Under the pieces are notes generated by a model. That model had not been told where the DNA came from. It was given only the letters and a program-made list of their open reading frames with translations, and ran no database searches. Shown piece by piece: positions 45,700 to 57,993 of a stretch of DNA of 64,000 bases (the stretch's first letter is position 1; each line of letters opens with the position of its first letter). The translations under genes were made by a program, and so were the position numbers. The DNA comes from Argentina anserina (Eukaryota > Streptophyta > Magnoliopsida > Rosales > Rosaceae), in contig NC_065876.1 in NCBI RefSeq assembly GCF_933775445.1, positions 28,768,001 to 28,832,000 on the forward strand. Direction: 5' to 3'.

Positions 45700-47035
45700 C
45701 ATGACTAAAAAAGAATAAGGAAAAGTAGTCAAAGACGCCTATATATCCCTGACTATCATCCCAAAATCAAAATCATCACCATCTGAAACAGTTGTCACCT
45801 TAACCAACCGCAAGCAATCAAACTCAAAAATAATAGGAGCCAAACATTTCTCCACAACAAAGGAACTAGCCAATCTACCTGCCATACCCTCTACCAATGT
45901 TGGTGAAGCAATATAATCAAGCCGAGCACTCAAACCACCCACAATAGCACCAGTGGAATTTCTAAACACCACACCCCACACCTCCCTACTTCCTGACAGA
46001 GTCAAAAGCACCATCCAAATTGGTTTTGAGCCAACCAGTAAGAGGAGGAACCCAAGACATTCTAAAAAAACGCACCTACCTTGTTTTAGTACGCCTAACT
46101 GATCGATTGCAACTAGTAGTAAAAGAACGAATCTTATAATACACCTGGTCCAAACTAGACCACTTATCCTTCCATAATCTTTGGTTTTCCTCCTTCTAAA
46201 CTAACCACAAAATCATCAACAACCAAGCAAACTCCTCTCTAGTTAACCGATCTAGACAAATAGATAACCAATCCATCATCTGAGACCCTCTGGGAAATAC
46301 CTGAAAACTCCAAAAATAAGGGAACCAAGTCTCTAATAAAGCAACAATCTCTACTCATATGTCCAACATTCTCCTCCTCAACATTGCGAAAAAGAAAACC
46401 CTCATCAACAAACACCCATTTGGACCGAAGAGCAACCGAAGTCGGGAGAATGGAGGAACAAACCCACCAAAAGTAAACCCTGATTTTTCTTGGAACCAGC
46501 TAAAACCAGATTGTATTCCAGAAGCTCACATGTCCATCCCGACCAAAGGAGATATGTCACCATGTAACAACTATCTAGCCAACTGATAAGCAGACTTTGT
46601 AGAAAAACGCCTCTTAGCATCATAATGGAAAATTAAACGGTCCTATATAACCCTCAAACTAAGAGAAATAGATAGAATAATCTCCTAATCTTCAGGACTA
46701 AAAAGCTCCAGTATTAAAGATCTATCCCACCTCCGGTCAGCAGTAATAAAATCACTAACCTTTCTGCAAACCAGAAACCAGCCTGAAATCACTATGCTTA
46801 GGTAACCAATGTGCGTCCCACGCATGCACCTTCTCCCCAATACTGATCTTCCACTGAGTACCAGAACCAAAAAGTCCCTAACCTCAAAATTACCCTTCCA
46901 ATAAGCAGAAGAATGAACTGGAGACGGAGCATTCCAAAAATCAATGTCTCCCTCCTCTTTAGGACGACATAGCTTATTTCAAGACATCCATTTTTTCTCT
47001 GCTTGTTTACTTTCCCACCAAAATAGTACACATCA
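45700..47035 (-). pseudogene. LINE remnant: zf-RVT region and RNase H
   Basis: From high to low coordinates on the minus strand: a piece (47031-46798) with NKQRKNGCLEISYVVLKRRE in the style of the post-RT region (GLGFR...N.ALLAKQ.WR), two frame-broken zf-RVT-like pieces, then 46014-45739 with WGVVFRNSTGAIVGGLSARL and FEFDCLRLVKVTTVSDGDDF. The latter is the plant LINE RNase H domain (G.V.RN..G........E..A......... E.D....V). Multiple stops; endonuclease and RT are absent. Confidence 0.7.
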
Positions 47036-48689
47036 AAAATAGCCTCATAATTTTAAGAAAATATTGTGAGAATAATGATTACAAAGTCTTAGGAGCGACA
47101 TCTATTCATCTTCAATTGTTTTCTTTCAAAAATCTTCAATTCTCAACTTTAATTTATAAATCATTCTAAAAAAACTTTAATTTATACATTATTGAAAAAA
47201 AATATTTTACACAACTGATTATTTTATTAACTATCTATAACTCTTTATCTACGTGACATTAGGATGAACAATAAATCCTCTGATAATGACAATAAAGAAA
47301 TGATGTTCACTGTTGTTGCGGAATCCATCATGTAAGCGACGAGGTTCTATAGAAGACATTTAAAACGATTTTTGTGTCAATATGACATTTGAAAGTGCAT
47401 GTCTCATCTAATAGTAAGGATTGACATGTAGTGTGGTGTCTTGATTGGAAATTGATGGGCATCGATCAAAGTGTGTTACGACGGTGGTGGAGTCTGTGGA
47501 TTTGGTCGCGATGAAGCTTGAATGTGTGGCGAGAGAGCATGCTGGTGCGTACGTAGGTGATGATCGGGTTGGATTATGAATGCTCTTGTGCCCATATTAT
47601 CTGAGGTGCCAAAAATAAAAGGACTTGATTGGGGGCATAACTAGGGATTATGGAGTTATATATATGTTGAAATTGTGTTTTTTTTTCTTTGAAGAAAATC
47701 ATACGATGTTTTATATCATCAAATGTCATAATAGACATTACATGTCCCTCCGCTAACATTATAGATAGACAAGAGGTCATGAGAGAACCCATAATTTGTA
47801 CATAGCATAGGTCTATACATTAGAAATCTAAATTTCTATGATTCAAGAAAAAAAAACCTATTCTAATGACCAAGCCTAGACTTGGGCCAAAAAACCCAGG
47901 ACCAAACTCAGTCCAAAGGTCTTGATTCATGTCTCCTCAAATCTAATCTACGACCCTGACCCAAAAGCCTCAGTCCCCACCCAAATATGAAAGATGATCG
48001 GATCTGGCAAATGTACACGTCGATCTATCGACGCTGCCAAAGTCCATAACCTTGTGCCGCCACTACAATTGTTGGAGATCTCATACATTTGCGCTACTTC
48101 CATACCACCAAAGCATGTGCCGCCACTAGCCATAACAGACTCAAAGATCCGACCCAGCTAGGAACCGTCGGCTGAGTAAAAAGATTGGGAAGGTGATCGA
48201 TGAGCACCAAAGGAGGGGAGCCTGAGATGGCTGCCATAGTGAGGAGGCTTGTGAAGGCTTCCAATATGAGGAGGATTAAGAGGGCCGACATGGTAGGAGA
48301 GTTGGTGAAGACCTCGATAAATGGAGTAAATAGCTTCAGCGGCTAAGGTTGAGTCTAGCCATGTGGTGTAGTCAGCTTAACCTGGAATTGTGTTTTTTTT
48401 TACCCAACAAATAAGAGGTTATATATATAATGAGAAATTATGACGAACGTAATGTCAATCAATTGATCCAATTCAAAAAAATATTTAGTAAGCACCAAAT
48501 ATTGTTATAATAGCACATATAACTAGTAACTCGAAAACATATATAGTTGAATCAATTCAATCAAACGAACAAAACATCGTCATTAAACATTCAATCTTAG
48601 ACCAAAATGTTTGCATCATAAACAAATAATACGGAAAATAAGACGCACTCGCTTTATCGATATGAGATTAATGCGTTCAAAAAGACCTA
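47036..48689. other. Intergenic, unassigned
   Basis: AT-rich DNA with T-rich tracts at 47688-47698 and 48390-48400 that could be tails of retroposed sequence. Short frames at 47574-48291 (minus) have no recognisable domain. No gene supported. Confidence 0.4.
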
Positions 48690-48699
48690 TAAAAGCATA

Positions 48700-49574
48700 A
48701 TAGAAAGACCTTTTCAATTTTTGCAAACCATGTAATCTAAAGCTCTTATGGGAGAAGCTCTACTAGCCCTTGCAATAGACTCACCACTTCGGTTTCTTAT
48801 AATAATTCCCAAACCACTATTGCAATTACCTCTCTTCCATGCTGCATCCACATTCACCTTTGCATAATTAGAGTGAGGATGTCAGTTTGGGTTTGCCAAT
48901 CGTGAAATGCCGTCTAGGCTTGCGGATAGAGAACTAATATCATGAGCTTCGGACCACCTAGCAAAACTGTCCCGAATGTTAGATAAAGTGGTTGAGGGAC
49001 TAGGCAAAACCTTCCCCATCACAGCATCACACCTTTGCTTCCAAATCTCAAAGAGATGGTAGCAAATCAACATGAAGTTGTCCCCCTGATCACTTGGAAT
49101 GGACTTGTAAATCTCCAAGAGCCACTCATCAAAAGTGGTAATCTTCTTTTTGGCTGGAATATAACCCAAAGGACCTCCAAACCACACAGAGGCAGTCCAC
49201 GGGTACAGCAATAGACAATGCTCTACTGACTCCACATGATCCCCACAAAGGCTGCAAGTAGGCTCATTTATGATTTTTCTTTTAAACACATTTCAATCAG
49301 TTGAGAGACCATTGTTCAGAGCCTTCCATAAGAAATTAGAGACCTTAGGCTTGAATGATGGGCTCCATATCACTTTCCAAACACGAGAGTTGATGGAGTG
49401 GGAGGAAGAGGCCTTCTGCTTGTCAACAATTGAATTATGTTTAGATGAAATTTGTCTATAACCACTCTTAACCGAGAAGGAACCCTTCTTGCATTTAAGC
49501 CAAATAAGCTCATCACGGTCCATGGCACCACCAATTGGAATAGCTTTGATAGCATGAATGTCATTCTCAACCAA
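48700..49574 (-). pseudogene. LINE zf-RVT and RNase H region
   Basis: 49574-49293: ELIWLKCKKGSFSVKSGYRQ and RVWKVIWSPSFKPKVSNFLW, the zf-RVT block. 49289-48882 continues NEPTCSLCGDHVESVEHCLL with the C-x2-C...H..C zinc ligands. After a stop the strand reads KVNVDAAWKRGNCNSGLGII (about 48870-48800), the start of the RNase H domain with its catalytic-type D.A......G.G. Confidence 0.88.
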
Positions 49575-50479
49575 GAAACACTCTAGATGATCAATTTGTC
49601 AGCTGCGGTTCTCATCAATGATGTCGGCAATAGCGAGAGGAGTAAACCTATAAGAAGTGATGATAGGTTTGATTACTCCCTCTTTATCATTGGGGATCCA
49701 TCTATCGGACCAAACATCAATACTCCTACCATTCCCAACTCTCCAAATAGCATTCTTTTCAATCATTTCTCTCCCCGCAAGAAGGGAGTTCCAAATCCAT
49801 CAGAGCCTATATCTTTTTTTGGCTTTTAAAAAGTCAGAGTGGGGGAAGTACCTTACCTTCAAGATTTGACACCAAAGAGCATCAGGCTGCTGGATTAAGC
49901 GCTAACATTGTTTCACAAGCAATGCTTTTATAGGCATGTAAGTTTTTGAAGCCTATTTGACCCTCTAACTTACTTTTGCAGAGAAGGTCCCAGTTTTTCC
50001 AATGCATTTTGGATTTTGAATCAGCATAACCCCACTAGAAATGGAAATAGCAGAGTTCAGGGACTTGCATAATGAGATTGGGAGAAGAAATATGGACATT
50101 GGATACGCTGGAATGACCATGGCTACCGCTTTTATCAATATTTCCCTGCCTGCTTGGGAAAGGATATTTGATTTCCACCCCTCAAGCTTCTGACCAACTC
50201 TTTCCCAAATATAGGCCAAGGCATTTTCCTTAGAATTGCCCCAAGTTATGGGCAAGCCTAGGTAAATCCCATGTTAAGAAGCAATTGGGATCTGAAGAAC
50301 CTCAGCAATAGTATCACGAATCTCTTCAGGGGTGTTCTCGCTGCTGATCACCTGGTGCTCAACAAATGACCAACTGATATAGCATTCGGGGTGTTCTTGG
50401 AGAAGAAAACTAAGGTTTTTTTAAAAATTGACCATTTGACCCGAAGCTACACAATAAACATCAAGAATCTGCCTCAGAT

Positions 50480-51315
50480 ATTTGGATTCATCCACCGTTG
50501 CCTTGGTGAACAAGATAGTGTCATCCGCAAACATCAAGTGAGATAATCCCGGAAAAGACGAGCTCATCTTCAAAGGTCTCAATTGTTTCGAGTCAACTGC
50601 GGCAGAGATATTTCTAGAAAGGACTTTCTCAATCGATAAAAAGGGGTAGGGGAGAGAGGATCCCCCTGCCTTAAGCCTCGAGAAGGATGGAAGGAGTTGC
50701 CAGCTTCATAACAAGTCTTATCCAAGCCCTATCAAAACCAAACTTAAGAAGTGTGGCCTCCAAGAAATCCCACTCGACCCTATCGTAAGCCTTGTTCATA
50801 TCTAACTTCACAGCAAGCTCAAATTCCTTCTTAGACTTCTTCAACTTCAAATAATGATAGGCTTCGTGAGCTAAGATCAGATTATCTTGGATTTGTCTTC
50901 CTGCCAAAAAAGCATTTTGATGCTCCAAAATCAAAAGATGAAGCAAACCCTTCAGTCTATTTGCAAAGAGCTTAGAAATGATCTTAATCGAATTGTTACA
51001 CAAGCTGATAAGACGGAATTGTCCCATTGTTTCCGGATGCTACACCTTCGGAATAAGCACAATATTGGTTTTACTCATGATATCCACTGAACAGTTCTCA
51101 CCAGCAAAGAAAGCAACAACTCTGTTTACATTATCCCGAATCACATCCCAGCTTTTCTTATAGAAAAGCCCTAGAAACCCATCTGGTCCAGGCGCTTTCA
51201 AATTACCGAGTTGCTTGACCGCCAAACAAACCTCATCAGAAGTGAAGGGAGAGAGAAGACAATCATTTTGAGCACTACTGATCTGATTAGGGATTGTAGC
51301 AGGGGCATCAGCCAA
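50480..51315 (-). pseudogene. LINE reverse transcriptase, broken
   Basis: 51315-51040: QLGNLKAPGPDGFLGLFYKK (the KAPGPDG motif). 51027-50671: FRLISLCNNSIKIISKLFAN, HQNAFLAGRQIQDNLILAHE and motif A KLDMNKAYDRVEWDFLE. The catalytic motif appears further on as SHLMFADDT (about 50540-50510). An in-frame stop and frameshifts separate the pieces. Confidence 0.9.
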
Positions 51316-51699
51316 ATCTCTAGGCCCGGAGGTGGAGTAGAGTTGTTTGAAGAACTAAGAGAAAGCCTCTCTTTTATCTAATTATCACCACTAATCCACA
51401 AGCCATTATCCAAGAAAATATTGTTTATTCTATTCCTGCTGCGTCTATAGACAGTATACAAGTGAAAAAAATTGGTATTTTTATCACCCTCCAACAACCA
51501 AGTTACTCTAGATCTGTGTTTCCAGTAAGCTTCCTCCAACTTCCAAGTCCCCTCAATCTCCGCAAGGATAGCTTTTTCCCTCTCTTTGGAACTCGAACTA
51601 ACATGGCCAGCTTGAAGGTTGCTCAATTCCCCACTAAGGGAATCTATAACAACCTTATTATTCGGATATTTTTGTTTACTCCACTTTTTCAGACTCAGC

Positions 51700-52554
51700 C
51701 TGCAATTCTTTAAGTTGTTATCCCAAACAGAAAAATGATCCCGAGGAGGGAGAACTCCAAGTAGTCAAGACAATATCCAAGCAATCTGGATCTTCCAGCC
51801 ATATAGCTTCAACTCTAAAAGGCTTAGAGCTCTTCCTCTGTTTACTTTGAGCATAGAGCACAAGAGGGCAGTGATCAGACCCAAGCCTTGGTTCATGAAC
51901 CACATTAGCATTTGGCCACACTACAGGAGATCAGCATTGCCAACCGACATATCAAGCCTCTCTCTGATCAACCCCTCCTCCTCTTCCTTTCTATTCTCCC
52001 AAGTGAAGCGAGGTCCAGTGAAGTTTAGATCAATAAGCTAGTTCATGTCCATGAAATTCTTTAAAAAGCGAACACGGCTCCAGGGCCACGGCACTCCTCA
52101 TTCTTTCTCACAATTAAGCACAATTTCGTTGAAGTCAGCTATGCAAATCCAAGGTTTCATCGAAAACAATGCCATATTCATCACAGAGGACCAAAAGGCC
52201 TGCTTTTGCTCTTTATAAGGAGGGCCATAAAAGAAAGACACTCTAATAGAAATATTCAAATTTTTTAAAAACGATAACAGTATCAATGGTATTACGACTC
52301 TTCGACAATACCTCAATCTCAACTTTAGGACGCTACCACAGCACTAAGCCCCCAGCCCCTCAGAGAGAAGGCTCAACTAAAATTCCTTTATAGAATTTGT
52401 GCTGCCTCCGAAGATTATTGGTTTGATACTTGCTCTGCTTAGTCTCACATAGGAAGATTACTAAAGGGGAATGAGAACGAACCAAATCCCCCAATTTTCG
52501 AACTGTCAAGGCACTACCCAAGCCTTGACAGCTCCAAGAGATTAGTTGACTCAT
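51700..52554 (-). pseudogene. LINE AP-type endonuclease, broken
   Basis: 52554-52360 starts MSQLISWSCQGLGSALTVRK with FLCETK, 52322-52098 has CIADFNEI (usually GDFNE), and 51921-51718 has RLGSDHCPL, the terminal SDH motif of the endonuclease family. 51626-51378 is the linker toward RT. Confidence 0.88.
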
Positions 52555-53240
52555 GGATTCCGTGTGGGTGTCGGCCAGTCACCACCGCCTTGAATTGAGG
52601 AACGCCCATCGAATAAATTCTTATCACCAATAGAATCCACACTAGCTTCAGACGACACATCCACCCCCTCTGCCGACTTTCTACTCCAAACTCTAGACTC
52701 CGCCCCCACTGAACGTCCCTGAGCAGATCGAAAGCCCCTTCTCCTTCCATCCCTGAGAGAACCCCTTCCACTGCCTCTCGATCTACTAACCCTTCTACCA
52801 CTAGATCTAAGAGCAGTTTGGAGAATGGAGGATAATAGCTTAGTTCTCTTATTCTGTTCACCATTCAAAATGGGGTTGCAGAGATGATAGGGTTTTAAGG
52901 TGTGAATGTGGCTTTGGGAATTGATCGGAGGGATAAAACTATGAGGTTGGGATTCTGGGATGATTAAAACTCCATGTGCTTGAAAGTGGGGAATAGAGGG
53001 CTGAGTTTGGGTTATATCTTCCATTGGGCCCTTACATTTCTTCTGATCACGTAAGGGGTGGGACTTGATAGGTTGGCTCAGCATGACCTCCACCTAAGGT
53101 AATTCAACAATAGAGACAGCTGATTGCTAGGCCAAAGAGGAAATGGGCCTACCTAGGGTTACGAAGCCCTCACTAAAAGTAGTTGTACTACGCTCCAAAG
53201 AGAGAGCCCACTCCATCTGAGTTTTGGCCATTGTTACCGC
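52551..53240 (-). pseudogene. LINE ORF1-like leader, internally deleted
   Basis: A start-like ATG near 53236 gives MAKTQMEWALSLERSTTTFS, typical of the N-terminus of plant LINE first ORFs, then stops. 53093-52551 is a Ser/Arg-rich segment (SRSRGSGRGSLRDGRRRGF) leading straight into the endonuclease start. The RNA-binding DUF4283 and zinc-knuckle parts expected between are missing. Confidence 0.6.
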
Positions 53241-54636
53241 CAGTTTAAGCCAATTAGGGCTTGGGAAGGGATTGATCATGTGAAACTTTTGTTGTGAAGG
53301 CGGGAGAAATAACGATTAACCATGAACTGATTTGATTATATTTGAAATTATTCTCCTTGTATTCAGCAAGATGTGTGAGACATGAAAGGAAAGGAATTCT
53401 GATTTGATTAGAATTCATGTGCTTTAGTATTTGATTGATAACATGTTTTACTTGTTCAAGATATTATCTCATTTATTATCAGATTATGATATTAAGATTT
53501 ATTCTTATTATGTGTAATCTTTTGGGAGGATATTGCATGAAATAAATGGGAATCAAAGTGATAAAAGAAATTGGTCAAAGATGAGAATTGAGATTTGATT
53601 GAAGATTCAATGGTCACTTATCTCAATTAGAGGAAATCACGATGCACATCATTCATAGTAGATTGATATATTTTCCTTGATATATGTTGATGTGCATTAA
53701 CTGAGAGTGAGAAGTTTCTTCTCCTATAAATAGGCATTTGGGAAATTGAGAAGTGAGAGATTTCGAGCATATAGAATAGGATGTGATCCTTTTGAGTTTA
53801 TATTGTTCATTCCTATCTCTCGTACATGATGTAGTGCATATGATAATATAGCTTATCATAAGTTAGCTTGTTATGCTAGTAAAGAGGTTGTGTTGTACAA
53901 CCTCTACTTGTGAAAGCTATAATCTTTGTTGCATCTCTCATAATTGATTATGTGCTTAGTTACTTGAAAGATTTGCTTCTTATTTGCATTGTTGCACTTG
54001 AGATTCAATTATCTTTATGATCATGTGTGTTGATTTGAAACATTCATTCTTCTCATGTGCATTTGTATGACTGATTGAGATCAATGACAAACCTTTGTCT
54101 TGAAGAAAGGAACTTGAGTTTCTTTAAGCAGTGTTAAAGTGCTTGAGAATAAACTAAGTAATAGTTGATGACTAGCAGTGTGAGTGTTAGTGTTGCGAGT
54201 ACAAAATCCGGGGGTCTTGTTGTTCACGCAGCTTGTATCATTCACGGATTGAACAACCTGCAAAAATATGGGGTTAAGGTCAAGGGTCAGCGGTGTGCTA
54301 GCCTATGACTCTCTGACACTTAAGTTAGAACTGAGTCAAGACTTGAGCTCGCAGGTTAATGACTTAGAGATACGTTGCCCTTTTTAGGAGGTTTCTAGCT
54401 GCTTATAGGCGCATTGGGTAAGTGTTGCTACTATTTCCCGATATGAGAGATTGCTCGTACAATACGTTTTGACTGCTTTGACAAGCTACTTTAGTAGCGC
54501 CGACAATGGGGCCTAAGCTAGAAGTGGCATGACTTACCCTGCTAGCTCAGTTCTTTGTCAGGTTGGGCTTACTCCGACAGGTCTGGCGACCGAAACAAGA
54601 GGGAATCCTACCATAAATTATCATGTTCAGGGGAGG
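53241..54636. other. Non-coding, LTR- or TRIM-like DNA
   Basis: AT-rich plus-strand sequence with a TATA-like CTATAAATAGGC at 53725-53736. The text AGGTTGTGTTGTACAACCTC at about 53884 is palindrome-like, and the later sequence loosely resembles the 54900-55011 end. It looks like LTR and leader sequence of a small retroelement, but no duplicated ends could be matched. A purine-rich CAGGGGAGG at 54628-54636 resembles a plus-strand polypurine tract. No coding gene. Confidence 0.4.
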
Positions 54637-55011
54637 TGTTAATAGTTAGTCAAACTGTAATAGCTATTTGAGAGTTATAGAGATGTGTGAGAGCTCGATT
54701 TACAAAAGCTGTGTGAGAGCTTGAAGTAAAAGAGTTGTGTGAGAACACAAGAGAATTTTGATTATGTTCAGTCTCAAGATTATGAAGAAAGCGTGTTCTG
54801 TCCTTCGTAGATTAGATCTAAATTGATTTCATAGGTTAGATTCAGTATTAACCAAGTTGACTTGTAATGCATGTAAAGAGATTTTGTGGAAGAATCTCTA
54901 CTTGTATGTTATGTATCTCTATTAATTATTAATGGATTTAATGTCGTGTAGATTACATCAAAAGTCTCACAGTGATTTTTATCTTGAGGAAGGTTTCCAC
55001 TATAGTTAACA
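54637..55011 (+). repeat. Probable 3' LTR, 375 bp
   Basis: Begins TGTTAATAG directly after a polypurine-like AGGGGAGG and ends AGTTAACA; the inverted ends TGTTAA/TTAACA are typical of LTRs. No upstream partner with a matching 5-bp flank was found. Confidence 0.55.
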
Positions 55012-55210
55012 AAATGTGTGTTTGTGTGATTTCTTAACACTATCTGACTATATTGTTCTATTCCATACTTTTACGTATGTATATATTATATGCATACAAA
55101 GACGTACTGGTATATTTTAGAAGATAAAACACCGACAAATGGTGCGGTCACCAATACACATGCACTCTTAGTCTATGCTCCCTCATCTCAGTTTGCATAT
55201 CAACATTGTC

Positions 55211-55219
55211 TTTATATAC
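55211..55219 (+). promoter_or_regulatory. Probable TATA box of the proline-rich protein gene
   Basis: TTTATATAC about 150 bp before the ATG at 55366; the spacing suits a leader of about 120 bp. Confidence 0.5.
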
Positions 55220-55365
55220 AGACCGCCTCACTCTTCTCTATCGAAGTACTGTATGTTTTTGCTGGTGCGCCTTGGCTAGCTAAACCAGTATACTTCCATT
55301 TCATCAACAAAATTTTATTTATAAAATTGAGCTAGCTAGCGAGCTAGAGCTACGTACTAGATCAT

Positions 55366-55914
55366 ATGGCCATGGAAAATTCGGTTTCGATGTTACCTTT
55401 CTCATCTACTGTTACTACTCTCGTCCTGATCATGCTACTCATGCATTCAGGTTCTGTTTCACTAGCCATGGAATCGCCCACTGGGAGTACTAACTCCACT
55501 GCAGCAGTACTAGAATCCAGAGACCAAACAACCAGCTGCACAATGTGTGACGAGTGCCCCAACCCGTGCCCGGTGCCATCATCACCACCTCCACCACCAC
55601 CATCACCATCACCTCCGGTTCTCCCCGAATGTCCACCACCACCACCTACGTCTCCTTGTCAAAACACTTGCTCACAGTCGCCTCCAGGGTCCGACGCGCC
55701 AGCATTAATCCCGAATCGGCCACCACTTCAACCATATGTACCTAATCCTGGCAATTCAATATTCCCCCCGAACGTTAATCCTGTGTATTACTACAGTCCG
55801 CCGAAACCTTATTTTTCAAAATCTGTTGATCTGAAAATGCAGTACTCCACAACCGTAACCTCTATCTGCTTTGTCTTCTTGAGTACTAGTTTCCTAATTA
55901 TTTCCTTCTTCTAG
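55366..55914 (+). CDS. Secreted proline-rich, extensin-like protein, 182 aa
   Basis: Single-exon frame, start ATGGCCATGGAA. Residues about 1-34 form a signal peptide with a hydrophobic core (TLVLIMLLMHSGSVSLA). A Cys cluster follows (TSCTMCDECPNPCPVP), then a poly-proline block (SPPPPPPSPSPPVLPECPPP), a second Cys pair (PCQNTCSQSPP) and a Tyr/Pro segment (YYYSPPKPYF). The last 17 residues are strongly hydrophobic (SICFVFLSTSFLIISFF), which suggests a GPI-anchor signal or membrane tail. SP(3-6) runs are hydroxylation and arabinosylation sites in extensins, so a cell-wall or plasma-membrane-surface role is likely. There is no LRR domain, so this is not a full LRX protein. It matches small plant proteins of the Cys/Pro-rich, GPI-anchored type whose function is unknown. 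Confidence 0.85.
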   Translation: MAMENSVSMLPFSSTVTTLVLIMLLMHSGSVSLAMESPTGSTNSTAAVLESRDQTTSCTMCDECPNPCPVPSSPPPPPPSPSPPVLPECPPPPPTSPCQNTCSQSPPGSDAPALIPNRPPLQPYVPNPGNSIFPPNVNPVYYYSPPKPYFSKSVDLKMQYSTTVTSICFVFLSTSFLIISFF

Positions 55915-55976
55915 CCTGCTAACTAGCTCGAAATTAATCAGTCAATATGGCGAGCTGCTATTTATGTCTGCATGAA

Positions 55977-55979
<3 letters not shown>

Positions 55980-56014
<35 letters not shown>

Positions 56015-56029
56015 ACCCCCCCCCCCCCC
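55980..56029. repeat. (CT)n microsatellite followed by poly(C)
   Basis: About 34 bp of CT repeat and then a run of about 14 C, 65 bp after the stop codon, so probably within the 3' UTR. Confidence 0.92.
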
Positions 56030-56325
56030 TGTTCACTTGCGATTCTTTTAATTAGTAGTCAGATCGATCTCTATGCATGTACGGTGCATATCCCTTCTGG
56101 ATCGATACACATGTATATGGCAAAAAGTAGAGAAAATGAATATGGCTTGGCTGCCAGCTCGCTTCATGGCCGGCCCGTGTAATTTTCTTAAATTATGTTA
56201 ATTACTACATGCTAGTTGGTCGATGTTATATAAATTTGTATTCTTGCAGTTCAAGTGATGTAGGCTTTTACATTATATTCTACATGTAATAAATTTCTAA
56301 TATGGCTTTTGAAGCATTAAACGTA

Positions 56326-56700
56326 ACTAGCCTCGTACCCATATGATACACATGTTTTGATCGCACGGGTTTGCAGAATTTTATTTGAAGTGTATTATTG
56401 AAAAACAATCTTTAATTTTGTTTTATACGAATGATAGTTTTACCAAAACATATTGGCATTTGTATTTTTAAATAATTATCATTCTGTCTCTATGAGGATA
56501 AATTATAATTAGTCTCGTGCGTGCGATGCACGTGTTTTGATCTGAATGATCGCATATATTTGCAGAATTTAATTTGAAGTGAAAGCTCATTCTTTTATGT
56601 AATTTTGTTTCTTATGAATGATGGTTTTGGTAAAACATATTGGTGAAACATTTGTATTTTTATATAATTATCCTTCTTTCTATGTGTGAGAATAAAATTA
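56326..56700. repeat. Tandem duplication of ~185 bp
   Basis: 56326-56505 (CTCGTACCCATATGATACAC...TTTGCAGAATTTTATTTGAA...) is repeated in diverged form at 56506-56700 (CTCGTGCGTGCGATGCACGT...TTTGCAGAATTTAATTTGAA...). Non-coding. Confidence 0.75.
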
Positions 56701-56845
56701 GAGAATGGTAAAATTGATAGTTCACAGTTTGATGAAGCTTTTTGGTGTTGGCTTTATAGTAATAGAGATATACATAAATAAATAAATAAATAAATAGATA
56801 GACAGATATATTAAGTTTTTGTAGAATGAGTGTATGACTAGTATA

Positions 56846-57238
56846 CAGGGCTGGCCCTCTGTCTAAGGAGACTTAAGGCATAAAATATTTTGAGGCCCTA
56901 AAATAGATGCTTAAGAAAGTCTTAAACAAAAAAATCATTTACTACATATTAATAGTTCACAAGTTTAAATTTCAACAAATTAGTTAAGAAAAACTTGAAA
57001 ATGGATGATGGTAACTTGTTAGACTTATAAAAAAAACACACTAATTTATAAAAAGTTTGACTTTATTTTTATTTTAATCTCATGCTTATTTAGTGAATAA
57101 TGCTAACTTTTCATTACTAAAAATAGTAATTAGTCAATTTAATTCTCATTTTATTTATCTTTTTCTTTAATTGAGGCCCGCTTAAAATATAGGACTCTAC
57201 GCTTGAGCCTACTTACTCTTGCCCCAGGGCCGACACTG
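56846..57238. mobile_element. hAT-type MITE, 393 bp
   Basis: Ends CAGGGCTGGCCCT and AGGGCCGACACTG (imperfect inverted repeats), flanked by CTAGTATA (56838-56845) and CTAATATA (57239-57246), 7 of 8 bases matching. AT-rich interior, no coding capacity. Confidence 0.85.
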
Positions 57239-57246
57239 CTAATATA

Positions 57247-57990
57247 TTACTTAAGGAAAAATATGTATGACTAGTATCATCGATAATATGTGTTTTTGAA
57301 AGAATGTCTCATACATGTTGATTAATTAATAGATTAAAATTTCAAACAATTAATTTTCCTAGCCTATTATATATCTTGCCGCAAAATATACAACTGATAC
57401 AATTACAACTGACACATCTCACATTTTCTTCATTCTGGAACCCATACTAGAAGATCGATCACGTATCTGGTATTATATTGCTCATCTTATAAAAAGGTTA
57501 ATCATCCATCCTGACGAAATTGTCGATGCCATGAGGCTTATATATGTACGATGCCAACACAAAGGTTTATCACGGGCTCACAGAGTACCACGCACAACGG
57601 CCAACACGCGCGTAGCTAAACGAAGCTATATAGCAATGCACATAAAATGGTCGACTATATTTGTCTTGCACTGCTACTTGGACAAATATCCATGCCGATT
57701 TGTGGTCACTCGAGTAACGATTCCTCCCTTCCAGCTCGGGGAAGCATCTTGCCTCGAACCACATGCAGTTCCCAAATGACAAACTAGCTACAATGATAAG
57801 ATCGAATTCTGTTGCAACCATTAATTGGATATATACTCACTATATCTTATATATAAAGTTGACATTGTTTCTTCACCTCGTAATTCGATTGGCAAGGTAC
57901 ACAATAACACAAATTGTTTTTAGTTACAAGGTACACTTCTTTTGGGTTGAATGAAACTAGATTGTTTTTACACAAAAGTCTCACTTTTAT
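57247..57990. other. Intergenic, unassigned
   Basis: AT-rich DNA. The frame at 57531-57779 (82 codons) and its antisense partner have no recognisable domain. No gene supported. Confidence 0.4.
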
Positions 57991-57993
57991 TGT

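Larger units (their letters stand above)
48690..53240 (-). mobile_element. LINE (L1-type non-LTR retrotransposon), degenerate
   Basis: Minus-strand order: ORF1-like leader (53240-52551), endonuclease (52554-51700), RT (51315-50480), post-RT thumb and zf-RVT (50255-49200), RNase H (about 48890-48700). This is the plant L1 plan. Every domain is recognisable but split by stops and frameshifts, and the central gag-like DUF4283/zinc-knuckle part of ORF1 is missing. No poly(A) tail or target duplication was found, so its ends are approximate. Confidence 0.88.

Noticed and set aside
57531..57779. 82-codon frame as a small gene
   Set aside because: No domain, no promoter signal, and an equally long frame on the other strand.
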